64,000 nt of DNA. Source: Ashinkailepas kermadecensis (taxonomy: Eukaryota > Arthropoda > Thecostraca > Neolepadidae). The stretch lies in NCBI GenBank assembly GCA_034440615.1, contig JAOTOM010004353.1, positions 157,501 through 221,500 of the forward strand, in the 5' to 3' direction. Both the position numbers and the translations under genes were made by a program. A model generated the notes under the pieces. That model had not been told where the DNA came from, searched no databases, and saw only the letters and a program-made list of their open reading frames with translations. Positions 21,386 through 32,858 of this stretch are shown here, piece after piece (the stretch's first letter is position 1; each line of letters opens with the position of its first letter).

Positions 21386-21580
21386 AAAGACTGATGAGAG
21401 GGGACGAGTGGTCTAGGGGTAAGATGCTCGTCTCACAATCGAAAGATTGTGGGTTCGAGTCTCGCCTGTCGCTACTCTTCGCCCGCGACCAATCGGCGTG
21501 AGAGATTGGCGACGCTATATGACTCAACAGTCGACGTGTCGTAAAACCAATAACCGATAACCGACCGAAAAACTGATGAG
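21386..21580 (+). mobile_element. tRNA-derived SINE inside the LINE
   Basis: The body (21399-21567, 169 bp) starts with a tRNA-like head: A-box region GTGGTCTAGGGGTAAGATG and B-box GGTTCGAGTCTC, the internal RNA polymerase III promoter. It ends in a tail of CCAATAACCGATAACCGACCG-like short repeats without poly(A). Flanking direct repeats AAAGACTGATGAG (21386-21398) and AAAAACTGATGAG (21568-21580) match at 12 of 13 positions. Acceptor-stem pairing is poor, so it is not a functional tRNA gene. Confidence 0.85.
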
Positions 21581-21970
21581 AATTGCTTGCTTAGGGATTC
21601 CACAATATCACAATCATCAACCACTAATTCCCCATCTACCTCCAGTGGTCTTACACTACACTTTTAGCCTTAAATTTGTAGAAACTAAAGAATCTCTTAG
21701 CATTACCTGCTGAACATTTCCGAGCTAATTTGATTTCAGCCAGTCTTTTAGATGCCCTAACACACCTAACTTTATTTCTAGCTATATTATATTATTTGAG
21801 GTTTACCTCAGAGTTAGCATATTTTAGTTTCTTGAATGCCTGTTTCTTTGACTCCACTAAATGCTTTACTTCCCGGTCAGCCATGAAGGGTGCTTAACCC
21901 TGGTTAATCTCATTCGACTATTGGGAATGAACCTATCCTGACCTTGAAATAGTTTATATTTTATCATTCT

Positions 21971-22590
21971 CTACATTTCATAAGCATCTAAGCCTTTCAA
22001 TAAGTCCTCCCAATTAATTTCATTCAGGACGGTCCTGAACTCATTGTAATTCCCTTTAGCAACATTTCGAATCAATGTCTTATTGGTTCCTACATTTCGA
22101 ACGTACAATGAGAAGCGTATAATGTTGTGATCACTATTACCCAAGGTCTCTCCTATGTTCACATTTTGTACAAAATTTTCCTTATTAGTAAGCACAAGAT
22201 CTAATATTTAATTTTCCCTTGTAGGTTCATGTATCATTTGAAAGAAGACATTTTCATCAAAACAATCCACGAAACTTCTTCCTGATTTGTTTAGACCTAT
22301 AGTTTTGCTTCCCAATCCTGTTATGTTGAAATCCCCCAACAAAACAGTTCGCTCCTGTGCTCTCCTACTTATTTCTTCCTGCATCAGCCTGTCCATGTTT
22401 TCATTCTGCTCTGGAGGTCTATAGAATGCCCCAATCCTAAATTTTGTTCCATTCTTCAGAATGATATCTAACCACAAGGATTCTACTCCTTCATTATGTA
22501 CACTATCCCCTATGGAATGACATTTCATTACTTGTCTGACATACAAGAGTATACCTCCTCCTATCCTTGCCTTCCTTTGTGTCACTGCTC
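21971..22590 (-). pseudogene. LINE APE-type endonuclease fragment
   Basis: Segments seen: VESLWLDI, FRIGAFYRPP, VLLGDFN (catalytic aspartate and asparagine present) and, after the in-frame stop at 22208, ETLGNSDHNIIRF with the SDH motif. This is the nuclease that nicks target DNA. The N-terminal third is missing. Confidence 0.85.
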
Positions 22591-25300
22591 AGACCAAATA
22601 TAATGCCTGACATGTGGCTTCTCATTTGAGGTGTGTCACACATTTTGTTGCTTGCTACTTGAATGCATTGTACGTTCGGTATAACCATGGTTTGTAACGA
22701 TATGTACTTACATGCATATCCAGTAAAACGGAATATATTATTTTTACTATCATTGCAGATTTTACAAGATTCCCAGAGCTGTTTTGTTCCTTCAAATTGG
22801 CCCACTAGTTTCCGAGCTAAGCATTTTTGATAAGGTTGGCCTGATACGACCTTGATCTTCCTGCTCCTGTCCTTCACTTTATCAGGTGATATCTGCAAAC
22901 CTGCTCGCATAGCCGATGCATGCAGCAGCACATGTGAATGGTGCATACCAATTGGATAGTTTGGCTTTCCATTACAAACCATGATAGTGCATCCATCAGC
23001 CAATTCACCACCAAGGCCATCCATTAGAACTTGACCGTACATGGCTTATGAACAAACATCGACCTGTGCTCGCGTTTTCGATACTCGAAATTACGGCTAA
23101 GCACTCCCACTTCACGCTTAGAAGCAATGACCGATAATTCAGCTCTCATCTGGATAGCACCTGACCTTGACCTGCGACCTGGCGCGGCGCACTTTAGATC
23201 GGGCACCTCATTATGCAGCATGCTTAATCAGTGTGCAATGATTTCACACCAAGAAATGAACTTTTGAACCCAATAAGTTGCCGAGAGAGTCGCATATTCA
23301 GGTACATCACATTCTGAAGCTTCAGCCTTGACCTGTGACCTAAATGCGACCTAAAACATACCTACATAAGTGCTCTGAGATCGCATTCCACGGCACTACC
23401 GATTGCCGCCTGAATGCTTAAAATCTGGTCAGCCGTTCTTGAGATAAGCAGGAGTGCAATATTTGCCCCTCCCGTTCAATGACGTGCGACCGAGGAGCCC
23501 GGTCAATGCCGTGTCTGCAGCGTTGACAGCGAGGCACCGGCTCGCATGACTCTGGCCATTTGGAGAGGGCCACATCAGCACGCACGGGAACATGTAAGAG
23601 GCAATAAGTCATCATGTCACTTAATGCGACTGGGTTGAACTGAGTAGCGTGATCCCTGAGTGATGGGAATAGATGGGCCGCGAAGGCTTTCGATGGATGA
23701 ACGTAACCGACCCCATATTACTGATGAATAATTCATGGTCATTGATTAAAATGAGTGGCTTTGCAAAGGCAAGGAGCATTGGGCAATGGGCAAGAATGTT
23801 AATTTTGAAGCTTGCTTGGGCTTCAACACAAATCGACAAATGAAACATCACATTAGTTATGCTCCTGATGGAGTTCGTTCCACGACCTCCCTACAGAGTT
23901 TGCATACTATTCCCAAAACACTAGAGCTAGAGATTTGAAGGTCCATAACCCTGCCTTACCGTCAAGTCCTTCGTTTACAAGGGCGTTCCAAGAGAGACCT
24001 TTGGGGGCATGGTCTGACGTTTCCAGTTATTCGTCATGTCACTTATCGAGTGATCTGTCTCCTACACGAAAGGTTAACATAAAAATTGCACCTCAACCGG
24101 CTGAGAGGTCATGGCTGTTGTTTTGCGCATTGTTGCCAACCCAATGCCCTGTTTAAGTCCTCCTGGTAGTGAGTTCAAAGAAGAAGTAGCTGCAGGACAC
24201 GAGGACCCGAACTCGCGGGTTCGACACCGCTGCCTCCCGAGGGCAAGCCCAGTCGCACACACCGCACACACTACTGCCATCCACATCAAGTGGCTGTTGA
24301 GTTTGTTCATATGCACTCGAAACGTGGAAATCTCATGGACAATTCGTAGATTTTGTGGGATTTTCATGGACCACCTCGATTTCATGGACGTTTCTTTGTC
24401 CATGAATTTCAAGCCAGTTTTTATTGTGCACACCTGGACAATAAAGCGATGTGCCTGTAAACGTAATTGTGTGGACGGCGAAAATCGTCCATGGTTTACA
24501 CTGACTTTTTCACACTTTGTCGACTAGTCTCGATTTTTGACACCAGTTGGCAGCTTCATCGACTTATAAGATATTCAATTTTGATTGGTGCATGAAATTG
24601 CAAGCTGGCCTTTGATTGGTCAATGTCCTTGTGGCCATAATCTCCGGCAAATCTTACTCAGATCGTCCACTTGTTTCGAAATTGTGCTTGTAAGCCAGTA
24701 ACGTCATGGACAGTCAGCTGATAACCGGCGAAGCTTTTGCGCCGTTGTTTGTGGTGCCCGGCCCAGTCGAATTTTTGGTATTTCGTACGTCGGAGAGGCG
24801 TTTGTGAGGAATAGCGCTGAGTGTTCGTTACTGACTGCTGTGGATAAGGAACATGCCGAAGCAGAAGGTAAGGTGCTTCCATGTTATGTGAGAAGCTATC
24901 GGTTGTACGTATTAAATACCATATTAGGTATTTGTTGCAGTGAGGGTGGTAGAGCAGCCCCAAACAAAAACGATTCGTGATTCAAAAAATGTTTCTTTCA
25001 AAAACGTTTCCTGATTCTGGTCCTTCGTCCACAACCTTCATAGGCAATCACCCAGTAGCTACCTACCCCTAGATAACTCCAGATCCTCCAACAATGAAAA
25101 AGGCCAGTGTATGCCATGGTATTTGGAAGATACACTGTGAGACATATTCAACTGTGTAGGAAGGGGTAGGTGGGTACCTACCGACCTATAATATATAATA
25201 CAGTATGACAATAAGGCAGGGATGCTTTGTAGGTAATGGGTGAGAGGAAGAAGTTTATCAGCTATATTATATTCCTAGGAGGACAAAATTTTTAATTTTT
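22591..25300. other. No recognisable gene; GTCCATG-motif patch
   Basis: Several open frames exist (for example 23042-22503 minus), but none shows a family motif I know. From 24330 to 24490 the word TCATGGAC/GTCCATGAA recurs in both orientations, as it does at 54510-54910. Around 24210-24235 is a B-box-like GGGTTCGACACC, without a clear A box. Confidence 0.45.
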
Positions 25301-25790
25301 CTTAAAAGGTGTTTTTGGAATTTTTTTTTATTTTTTCTTCGGAATACTATGTTTATGAACGTGATTCGGAAGATGCGATCACTCGTTATCTCCGTAAATG
25401 CTTACTTCTCGGTTAATCTTAGCGATAATTTCTATAATGCGCCATATATGCCACACCGCTGTTCTTTGTTCCATAATGTATCCATCCCTCACCTGACACT
25501 TCTCAGACGTGATTAAAGGGACATTCAACACTTCACGCAGTTGATTCAACACTTGTTGAACAAGTGTTGAATGTCCCTTTAATCACGTCTGAGAAGTGCC
25601 AGGTGAGGGATGGATAAATTATGGAACGAAGAACAGCGGTGTGGCATATATGTCGCATTATAGAAATTATCGCTAAGATTAACCGAGAAGTAAGCATTTA
25701 CGGAGAAAACGAGTGATCGCATTTTCCGAATCACGTTCATAAACATAGTATTCGGAAAAAAATCCAACAATTCCCAAAACACCTTTTAAG
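25301..25790. mobile_element. Foldback palindrome of about 490 bp
   Basis: Two arms of roughly 235-245 bp form a long inverted repeat. The left arm starts CTTAAAAGGTG (25301) and the right arm ends CACCTTTTAAG (25790). The centre, about 25534-25560, contains the nested palindrome TTCAACACTTGTTGAACAAG. Arms include TTCGGAATACTATGTTTATG and its complement. Single arms of the same family occur at 53474-53660, 53684-53857 and 54204-54333. It sits directly against the truncated BEL/Pao element. Confidence 0.88.
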
Positions 25791-25829
25791 ATAAAAAGGT
25801 ATTTTTTTCTTAAAAGGTGTTTTGGGAAT

Positions 25830-26960
25830 TTGGGCAGACATGGCCTGGCCAAGTGTAACCAGTACAGACAGATGCCAGTCGAAGATCGCTGGATCGTTGT
25901 AAAGATATCCGGTGTCTGCTTCCAGTGTCTCGGACCACACCTTGTCCGAGACTGCACCAGCAGAGCCTGCGCAATCTGCAACGAGCACCACCATTCGTCT
26001 CTACATTGTGCTAGAGAACTGAAGCATTCACCCCTTGCCACCCCCTACCAGCCCTTGGTACCGCATTCCCACACCGACTCGCCTGGTCACCAAGTTCCTC
26101 GCCCACCGTCCCATTACCGCGGACAAGAGGACACCAGGGACCTCAGAGCACCAGACAGCCAAGGAAACCACCAGCAGCAGCAACCACAGAGTCATTGGTA
26201 CAATGTCTCCGCACAAGGCCATCACTGCTACAGCCCAACAGCACTTGCAGTGGCTTCAGGAGCAGACAGCCGACAGCCAGTTCGTCTCCTGATCGACGGC
26301 GGGTCTAACACCTACATCCGAGCATCAGTCGCCAACCAGCTGAAGCTTCCCATAGCTGCCACCTACTACTTTGCCTGTGTAGGCTTCCAGGAGAAGATTG
26401 AGAAGGTACAGCGGTATGACCTTCCTTCGGGATGTGATACTGATGAGATTGTCTATGGTAGCACAATGGGAGTGTGTTATGCAATAGCAAGTGAATTGGT
26501 GCTAGATAGGCTGCGATATATAGCTTCCTAGGAACTTGAGGTAAGGGATTGATTGGGGTGAGAGTATGTACATTTCTAGTACCTTTTCCAGATAGGCTTA
26601 ACCCAGATGAGCCCCTGTGGCTCTTATTAAGCCTTAACACTTTATGACTTTATGACTTTATGACCAGGTGGAGGTGAAGCTGGCCAACCGTTTCGGGGTC
26701 CGTTCTTCAGCTTCCGGTTCTGGAAGACTGAAAACCTCTGTGCACCAGTGCAGCCCAGTCCTGCACCTCCTCTAACTGCTCTACATGATCTGCAACTGGC
26801 TGACGACTTCGAGGGAGGACCTCTGGACATACTGATTGGCACGGACCTGATGTATGACGTGGTGCTTTGGTACCAAGTACCTGTCTCCAAGAAACTGCGC
26901 GTCATCGAAAGTCCAAGTACCTGTCTCCAAGAAACTGCGCGCCATCGAAACTATCGCTCA
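25830..26960 (+). pseudogene. BEL/Pao gag C-terminus and protease, interrupted
   Basis: The first frame has tandem zinc knuckles, CFQCLGPHLVRDC and CAICNEHHHSSLHC (about 25918-26015), then a P/H/Q-rich linker and the protease segment LLIDGGSNTYI (about 26285-26320). The frame is open to the LINE insertion at 26421. If the insertion is removed, codons join in frame at VQRYD / QVEVK. A later frame change precedes GGPLDILIGTDLMYD near 26815. A 40-bp tandem duplication (about 26875-26955) adds further damage. Confidence 0.85.
26421..26664 (+). mobile_element. LINE 3'-UTR insertion in BEL/Pao
   Basis: A 244-bp fragment of the LINE 3' UTR also found at 9479-9790, in reverse orientation to that copy. 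It ends in three ACTTTATG-type repeats (26638-26664). TATGAC occurs at both edges (26415-26420 and 26659-26664) and may be the target duplication merging with the tail. Removing it restores codon continuity of the host element. Confidence 0.85.
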
Positions 26961-27058
26961 CCCCCAACCAACATCACTCCTACTTCCGAAGGAAGCTGAA
27001 CGTTCAGACGCTGTAGGATCTGGACCCTGGGGATCCGGGAGAGCGAGCTTCACGACCG

Positions 27059-28060
27059 ATGTATCCACCCCGAACCAAAGTGGAACGCAATGGAGAAGCG
27101 GTACGAAATGAATCTGCTGTGGAGATCAGAAGAAAGGCCAGTGTCAAACCTGGCACTCACGGCCGCCAGAACCGACCAGATGGCAAGAAAACTGGATTCC
27201 TCAGCATTCCAGAACTACGACGACCACATAACGATCTGTGCCAGAAATCGGTGGTGGAGCCCTCGCCATCTTCAGACACCCCAGAGCAGTTGGAGTTCTT
27301 CCCGCCACACCGTGGCTTACACCGGACTGGAAAACTCCGGGTCGTCTTTGACGGCGCCGCCCGCGACGGGAGAGGGAGAAGCCTCAACTCCTATCTCGAC
27401 CCTGGAGAAAATCTTCTAACCTCTCTTCTCACCGTGACTTTTGAATTCCGCGCCAACGAGATTGGGTGCCAAACGGATATCAGATCAGCCTTCCACCAGA
27501 TCCTCGTCAGTGAGCCTGACCGGAAAAGATACTCAGATTCCAGTGCGTTCCGTTCGGCCTCTCCTGCTCGCCGTTCGTGCTGCTGTCCACGATCGAAGTC
27601 CACCTCAGCAACTACCTGAACGTCGCTCCCGAGCTCTGCCAACTGATCAAGCAGGGATCTACATGGAAGATATATGCCTCAGTTTCGCCACAGCTGAGGA
27701 GGCAGACGCACATATGAAGAGAGTGAAGGCAATCTTCTCTGAAGCCAGCATGGAACTACAAAATCCGCGCGACCGGTATACCATCGGAGGACGGCAAGAT
27801 CCTCGGCATGAAGTTGAACACCAGCGACGACAAGCTCGCAGTTATCCTACCACAAGCCCCACCCCAAGAAACTAAGAGCCAACTCCTGTCACTCATTTCG
27901 AAGCCTTTCGATCCTCTCGGCCTCCTAAGCCCATGGCTGATCCGAGGAAAGATTATATTCCAACAAACCTGGAAAGAGTCACCGTGTCCATCGTGGGACT
28001 CTGAGCTCACGCCAGCTCTTCGATTTGAAGTAGACAGGTAGTGGGAAGATGTAGTCGAGA
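27059..28060 (+). pseudogene. BEL/Pao reverse transcriptase
   Basis: Recognisable segments: LRVVFDGAARDGRGRSLN, CQTDIRSAFHQI (first catalytic aspartate), IYMEDICLSFAT (YMED variant of the YxDD box, near 27660) and FDPLGLLSPWLIRGKI downstream. The frame changes at least twice between these. In this lineage the RT copies the element RNA within particles. The stops make it non-functional. Confidence 0.88.
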
Positions 28061-28083
28061 TCAGCGAGGTCAGCTTCCCGCGT

Positions 28084-28560
28084 TCAGCCGGAGCGATCAT
28101 TAACAGCAGCACTTTCTACGTGTTTTGCGACGCGACCAGCAAGGCGTACTGCGCCTCCACCTATGCTGTCTAAGGTGAGAGATCAAGACTGCTGGTCGCC
28201 AAGAGCAGGCTAGCCCCACTAACGCCCAGCCTAACAATCCCGAGGCTGAAGTTGGTGGCTGCGCTGATAGGAGCGCGGCTGATGGACTTCGTCCGGAAGG
28301 CGCTTCGCTCCGAGAATCCGACTGTCTTCTTCTGGACCGACTCAACGGATGTCCTGTACTGGATCAACAGCAGCAAGCCCCTGAAGCTGTTCGTTCGAAA
28401 CCGGGTCACCACCATCCTTCAGCTGTCTCAGGCACACCAGTGGCGACACGTGAAGTCGTCAGAGAACCCCGCTGACCTGGGAACTAGAGGAGTTACCCTC
28501 CGAATGCTGGTGGAGTGTGAGCAGTGGTGGAAGGGCCCATCATTCATACTCCAAACACAC
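28084..28560 (+). pseudogene. BEL/Pao RNase H region
   Basis: FCDATSKAYCASTYAV (about 28122-28170) is followed by an in-frame stop, then LLVAKSRLAPL, IPRLKLVAALIGARL and FFWTDSTDVLYWI (aspartate of the active site near 28340), as in the pol of BEL elements. It ends with ENPADLGTRG. Confidence 0.85.
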
Positions 28561-30050
28561 CCGACCGATCCTGCCAGTTCTACTGCCGACCGCAAGCTAA
28601 GCCCTAGTGCCCAACAGGAAGTCAAAGATCCTGCCCGAGAACCGAGACGAGTCACCGCCGTGACCGCCATTCCTGTCCAGGAGCCATCAGAAGTGCCCGG
28701 CCCGTTCAACCTGACGGACTGTTCCACCCTCAAGCAAGCAGGCAACCGCACCGCCTGGGTACAGCGCTTCATCTTTACCGTCTGCCATGCAAGCCCGGAG
28801 CGTGTTAAATTCCCGCTACGGCCAGAAGACCGGAGAAGCGCACTGCACCTGTGGATCAAGTTGGCGCAAGAGAAGTCTTACCAGAAGGAGCTGGACGCGG
28901 TGAAAAGCGACCACCCACTCCCTCCTCACTCACTCGTGTGGAACCTGCGTCCTCAGCTGGATGAAGAAGGCCTGTTGAGGGCTACAACCCGGACCAACGA
29001 ACCGTCTGTGATCATCCTACCCGACCTGCGACATATCACCATTCTGATCGCAGACGAAGCCCATCGCCGCTGTTTTCACCAAAGAACACGGAGCACCCTC
29101 GCTCTGCTCTCTGCAGAGTACCTGATTCGCCGCAGGACAGTCCTGCGCGTCGTGCAAACCTGCGGAAGATGCCGTGGGTACAAAGGGCTTCCCTACCGGG
29201 CGACGGAGGGCTCGCTGCCAGAGTTTTGAACGCAGCCGTCGCGCTCCTTCGAGAGGATCGGGATAGACTACTTCGGGCCAATGTACGTCGACAACGGCTC
29301 CAACAAAGTGTGGGGTCTACTGATGACCTGCGCAACAACACGAGCGGTCTATCTTGAAGCCATAATAATCCAGAGCACAGATGACCTCCAAATGGCGTTG
29401 CGACGATTTTTCGCCTTAAGGGGCACTCCTTCCCTCATCGTAAGCGACAACGCCAAGTCCTTCCACAAGTTGGTCGGTCTACCACCACCTGCCGTTCAGT
29501 GGCTGCACATCCCTGCACATTCAGCATATCCCTGAAGCGTCTCCCTGGTGGTGAGGGTTCTGGGAGAGACTGGTGGGGAGCACGAAAATGGCCCTGAAGA
29601 TTACTCTGCATCAGTGCCACCTGTCCTGCGATGAGTTCGTTACAACGTTCTATGAGCTCGTCCTACACGTGAACCTACGTCCGCTGACTGAAGACGAGAA
29701 CGACGGTCTCCTGACACCCGCCCACTTCTTGTTCGGAGTCGCTTCCATCCAGGGAGTGGTGGCACCGGCCGTCAATCCGACGGCCACTCTCGATCGAGCG
29801 TGGCGAAACAGAAGACGAGTCTCAGATCACCTCAGAAGAAGGTGGACCAGCGAGTACCTACAGCCGCTGAGAGTCTGGAGGTACTCGCAACACGTCCGCG
29901 GGGCCGACCGGTCCGCACCCCACGCTCTGGTAAGATCGTCCTAGTTCACGGGGAGTGCACTAGGGGACAGTGGCCATTGGCCCGGGTAGACTCACTCATC
30001 CCTGGACGAGACGGTCATCCGAGAGCCGCCGCCGGACCCGCAGGCCGCTG
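28561..30050 (+). pseudogene. BEL/Pao integrase
   Basis: The zinc-binding HRRCFHQR...CGRCRGYK motif lies near 29060-29180. The catalytic core has GIDYFGP (D at 29266-29268), VSDNAKSF (D at 29446-29448, 59 residues later) and FWERLVGSTK (E at 29564-29566) in a shifted frame. A stop near 29224 and another before the glutamate interrupt it. The C-terminal part contains RRRWTSEYLQPLR and GKIVLVHGE...WPLARV, typical of the BEL integrase tail. Confidence 0.87.
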
Positions 30051-30689
30051 AGTAAGCTGTATCGACTAGAAGCTGCTGCGGATCCGACTCCGGCTACATC
30101 GAGCTCATCCGTGACCGACCTGACACCGGCCGCTCCTCGGACAGCGGCCCCGGCTGGTCGCGACCAGCCTCCTGCAGGAGCGCGCGCGCGAGGGGAGGAC
30201 ACACGTACGGCGCCGCCACGGGCGCGAGCGCAATCGTCACAGACGACACGCGCTGGTCGGTCAGTTCGCCGTCCAGCTCGGTGCGTTCAGTGATATTCTG
30301 GTGATAACACGCAAAGAGTGCGCGTGAGTTGTGACGCATCGCAGTGTCCGCGCGAGTGTTGCCTCATTAATGATTTTCGAAAATCATGAGATTATTTTCG
30401 AGTGGGGAGCATGTTAGAAATAGAGGATAAGCTCTGTAAGACACTGGCATAGCAGTATCGCCTGGCTAGGTAAGTCACATGTGAGTGACTTGTGACTGCG
30501 TGACCGGGACTTCTTTAGTCCCTGGCGACCTGACAAAAGTGTGAAGGTCAACCGACAGACGAAAAACAAGTATGGCCTACGACGGTCCAGCTTCGCTGAT
30601 TGTATCAATTTGGGAGGAACACCCAACAGGTGCATCAGAATTGTCCAGAGAGAACCGCGGTAATCGCAGAACAGACTTGTTCTTCCAAG

Positions 30690-32858
30690 CAGACTTGTGC
30701 TCGACTCGAGTTGAATCGAGAATCGACTCATGAATCAATCGTTTTTGAATGAGTCGAGAGTTGAATCGATTCTTTTCCACAAAACATATCTTGAGTCGTG
30801 AGTTTAATCACATCTTCCTAAAAAATAAATGAGTTGAATCATGAGTCAATCATTTGAATCACAATGAGTCATTGAGTCTTGTGACTCAAATGCAAGTTAT
30901 GAACAAATTATATGAAGCATGTATCTGTGTGAATATTATGTCATGACACAAAGTAGGGAGTAAAAACAGCATAATTATTCATGCTTAGCAATACAATTGT
31001 CAACTTGTAATCTGCCAGTGAGTAAAGAACGAGGAGTACCAATCAGTATCATGCATGAGTCAATCCTAGTACCAGGAGCACAGCACATAGATGGGTTGTA
31101 ATTGTGAAAAAGAATATGGAACCGAAATTGTCCTGCACTGCAATGGGCATCTGCACTGAATAAAATTGCGTTGGTATGTTATTTGTCACCTGCACGTCTG
31201 ATATCATATCAGACGCGCGTGTCACAAATAACAAACCAAGGTACCTTTACTAGAAGGTAGATCGAAGTTTTCCTTCAAGCCCGCATGACGTCATCCGAAG
31301 TTTTTGTTAAAAATATATGGTATCAATTTGGTTGCAGATTAATTATTTTATCCTATGTATGAAGGAAATGTGTACTGGATATAACATATTTTAACCAGTT
31401 TGTATATGTCTCCTGTAATATCCTAGTACATAGTCTGGAATACAAGCATGATATTTTTTGTGACAAAATAGCATTATTCTTGTTATTGCAACACATGTTC
31501 AACTTTATTGATGAAAATATCAAGTATTTTGGAATGTGTGGCATTATATAGGTTTTGTTCAGGTGATTGGAGCACGATTGCTCGAAGTCATGACCTGTGT
31601 AATTTAAGCAATGTCTCAAACTTATATATAAAGGAGAGGTTATCATGAGATAACAAGTGAGTGACGCCTATATTGAGGTTGATTCTTTCCATCGACAATT
31701 GCAGGATTTGTGTAAAAATGGCAAACTTTTTTTATCCAAATGTTGTTTTTCTGGTGATTTCTAATGTGATTTCAACGAATTTGACTCATTCATTTGGAAA
31801 ATGAAAAATTCCCAAGATATAAGCACTTCAAGTTCAAGTACTTCTATCTAAGAAATCAGTCCAAGAAAATAATTTGACTACGGGTCTTCTCCCTCTATCT
31901 TGTTCCTGAGACCACGTGACCTGGGATAAAAAATCCGCTGTAAAACCACCTATTGCATAGTTAACTTTAGTAACAATACCTATTAAACTTCCAGAAATGT
32001 AGTAAATATTCATACTAAACACAGTTCCCCTCTTAGTAAATATACATACTAAACCTTCGAGGATGTATTGGGCAGCTTTGACCTTAACGATTACAGCATC
32101 GCAAGGAGTTTCCGGCCTTGGTCGCGTTGTGGACGCGTTGGTCTGAGAGTATAAATTATCGGACATAAATGTCGAATTAAGGCAGAAACCAGACTTGTGC
32201 TCGACTCGAGGTGCATCGAGAATCGACTCATGAATCAATCGTTTTTGGATGAGTCGCGATTGAATCAATTTTTTTCCCCAAAACATATGAGTCGCGAGTT
32301 GAATCACATCTTTCTTTTTAAAAAATGAGTTGAATCACGAGTCAATCATTTGAATTACAATGAGTCATTTGAGTCTTGTGACTCAAATGCAAGTCATGAA
32401 CAAATGATATAAAGCACGTATCTTTGTGAATAGTATGCCACGACACAAAGTAGGGAGTAAAAACACAGTATAATTATTCATGCTTACCATTACAATTGTC
32501 AACTTATCAGCTGCCAGTGAATAAAGAATGAGGGGTACTTAAGTTATTTACCAAAAACGGATAACAAAAACTACAAATAAGTATTAATGTTAAGCTTGGT
32601 ATTCACAATCAGTATCATGCATGAGTCAATCCCAGTGCCAGGAACGCAACACTGAAATGGGATGTGATTGTGAAAAAGAATATGGAACCGAAACGGCCCT
32701 GCACTGCAACAGGCACACTGAATAAAATTGAGTTGGTTCGTATGACAAATAACAAACCCAAGGTACCTTTACTAGAAGGTAGATCGAAGTTTTCCTTCAA
32801 GCCTGCACGACGTCATTCGAAGTTTAAAAAAAAAATATAGTATCAATTTGGTTGCAAA
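30690..32858. repeat. Direct repeat of about 650 bp inside the hAT-like element
   Basis: Copies at 30690-31338 and 32190-32858 begin with the same terminal sequence and stay collinear apart from indels. Copy 2 has about 70 extra bases near 32539-32607. Copy 1 has a hairpin at 31177-31234 (GTTATTTGTCAC...GTGTCACAAATAAC with an inner CGTCTGATATCATATCAGACG-type core) that is mostly absent from copy 2. A shorter inverted piece lies near 33780-33920. The arrangement suggests a nested second element of the same family. Confidence 0.8.

Larger units (their letters stand above)
19985..22590 (-). mobile_element. CR1-like LINE, 5'-truncated and decayed
   Basis: Minus-strand ORF2 remnant: endonuclease (22585-21971), linker, and reverse transcriptase (21340-20005). 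The frames are broken by an in-frame stop at 22208-22210, a frameshift near 21110 and a small CT-repeat expansion near 20185. A tRNA-derived SINE has jumped into the linker (21399-21567). The 5' part, including ORF1 and the start of the endonuclease, is missing. The C-terminal RT region fades out near 19985. Confidence 0.87.
25830..30420 (+). mobile_element. BEL/Pao LTR retrotransposon, decayed
   Basis: Plus-strand order gag zinc knuckles, protease, reverse transcriptase, RNase H, integrase identifies a BEL/Pao element. The 5' LTR and most of gag are missing. The foldback element abuts the left side. A LINE tail is inserted at 26421-26664. Numerous stops and frame changes run through pol. A possible polypurine tract GAGTGGGGAGCA (30400-30411) is followed by TGTTAG, which may start the 3' LTR, itself interrupted at 30690 by the large hAT-like element. 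Confidence 0.88.

Noticed and set aside
21399..21475. Functional tRNA gene
   Set aside because: Pol III boxes are present but acceptor and anticodon stems do not pair well, and the sequence continues into a tailed body with target duplications, as in a SINE.
22503..23042. 179-codon minus-strand frame as a gene
   Set aside because: No recognisable motif, and its end overlaps the LINE endonuclease in another frame.
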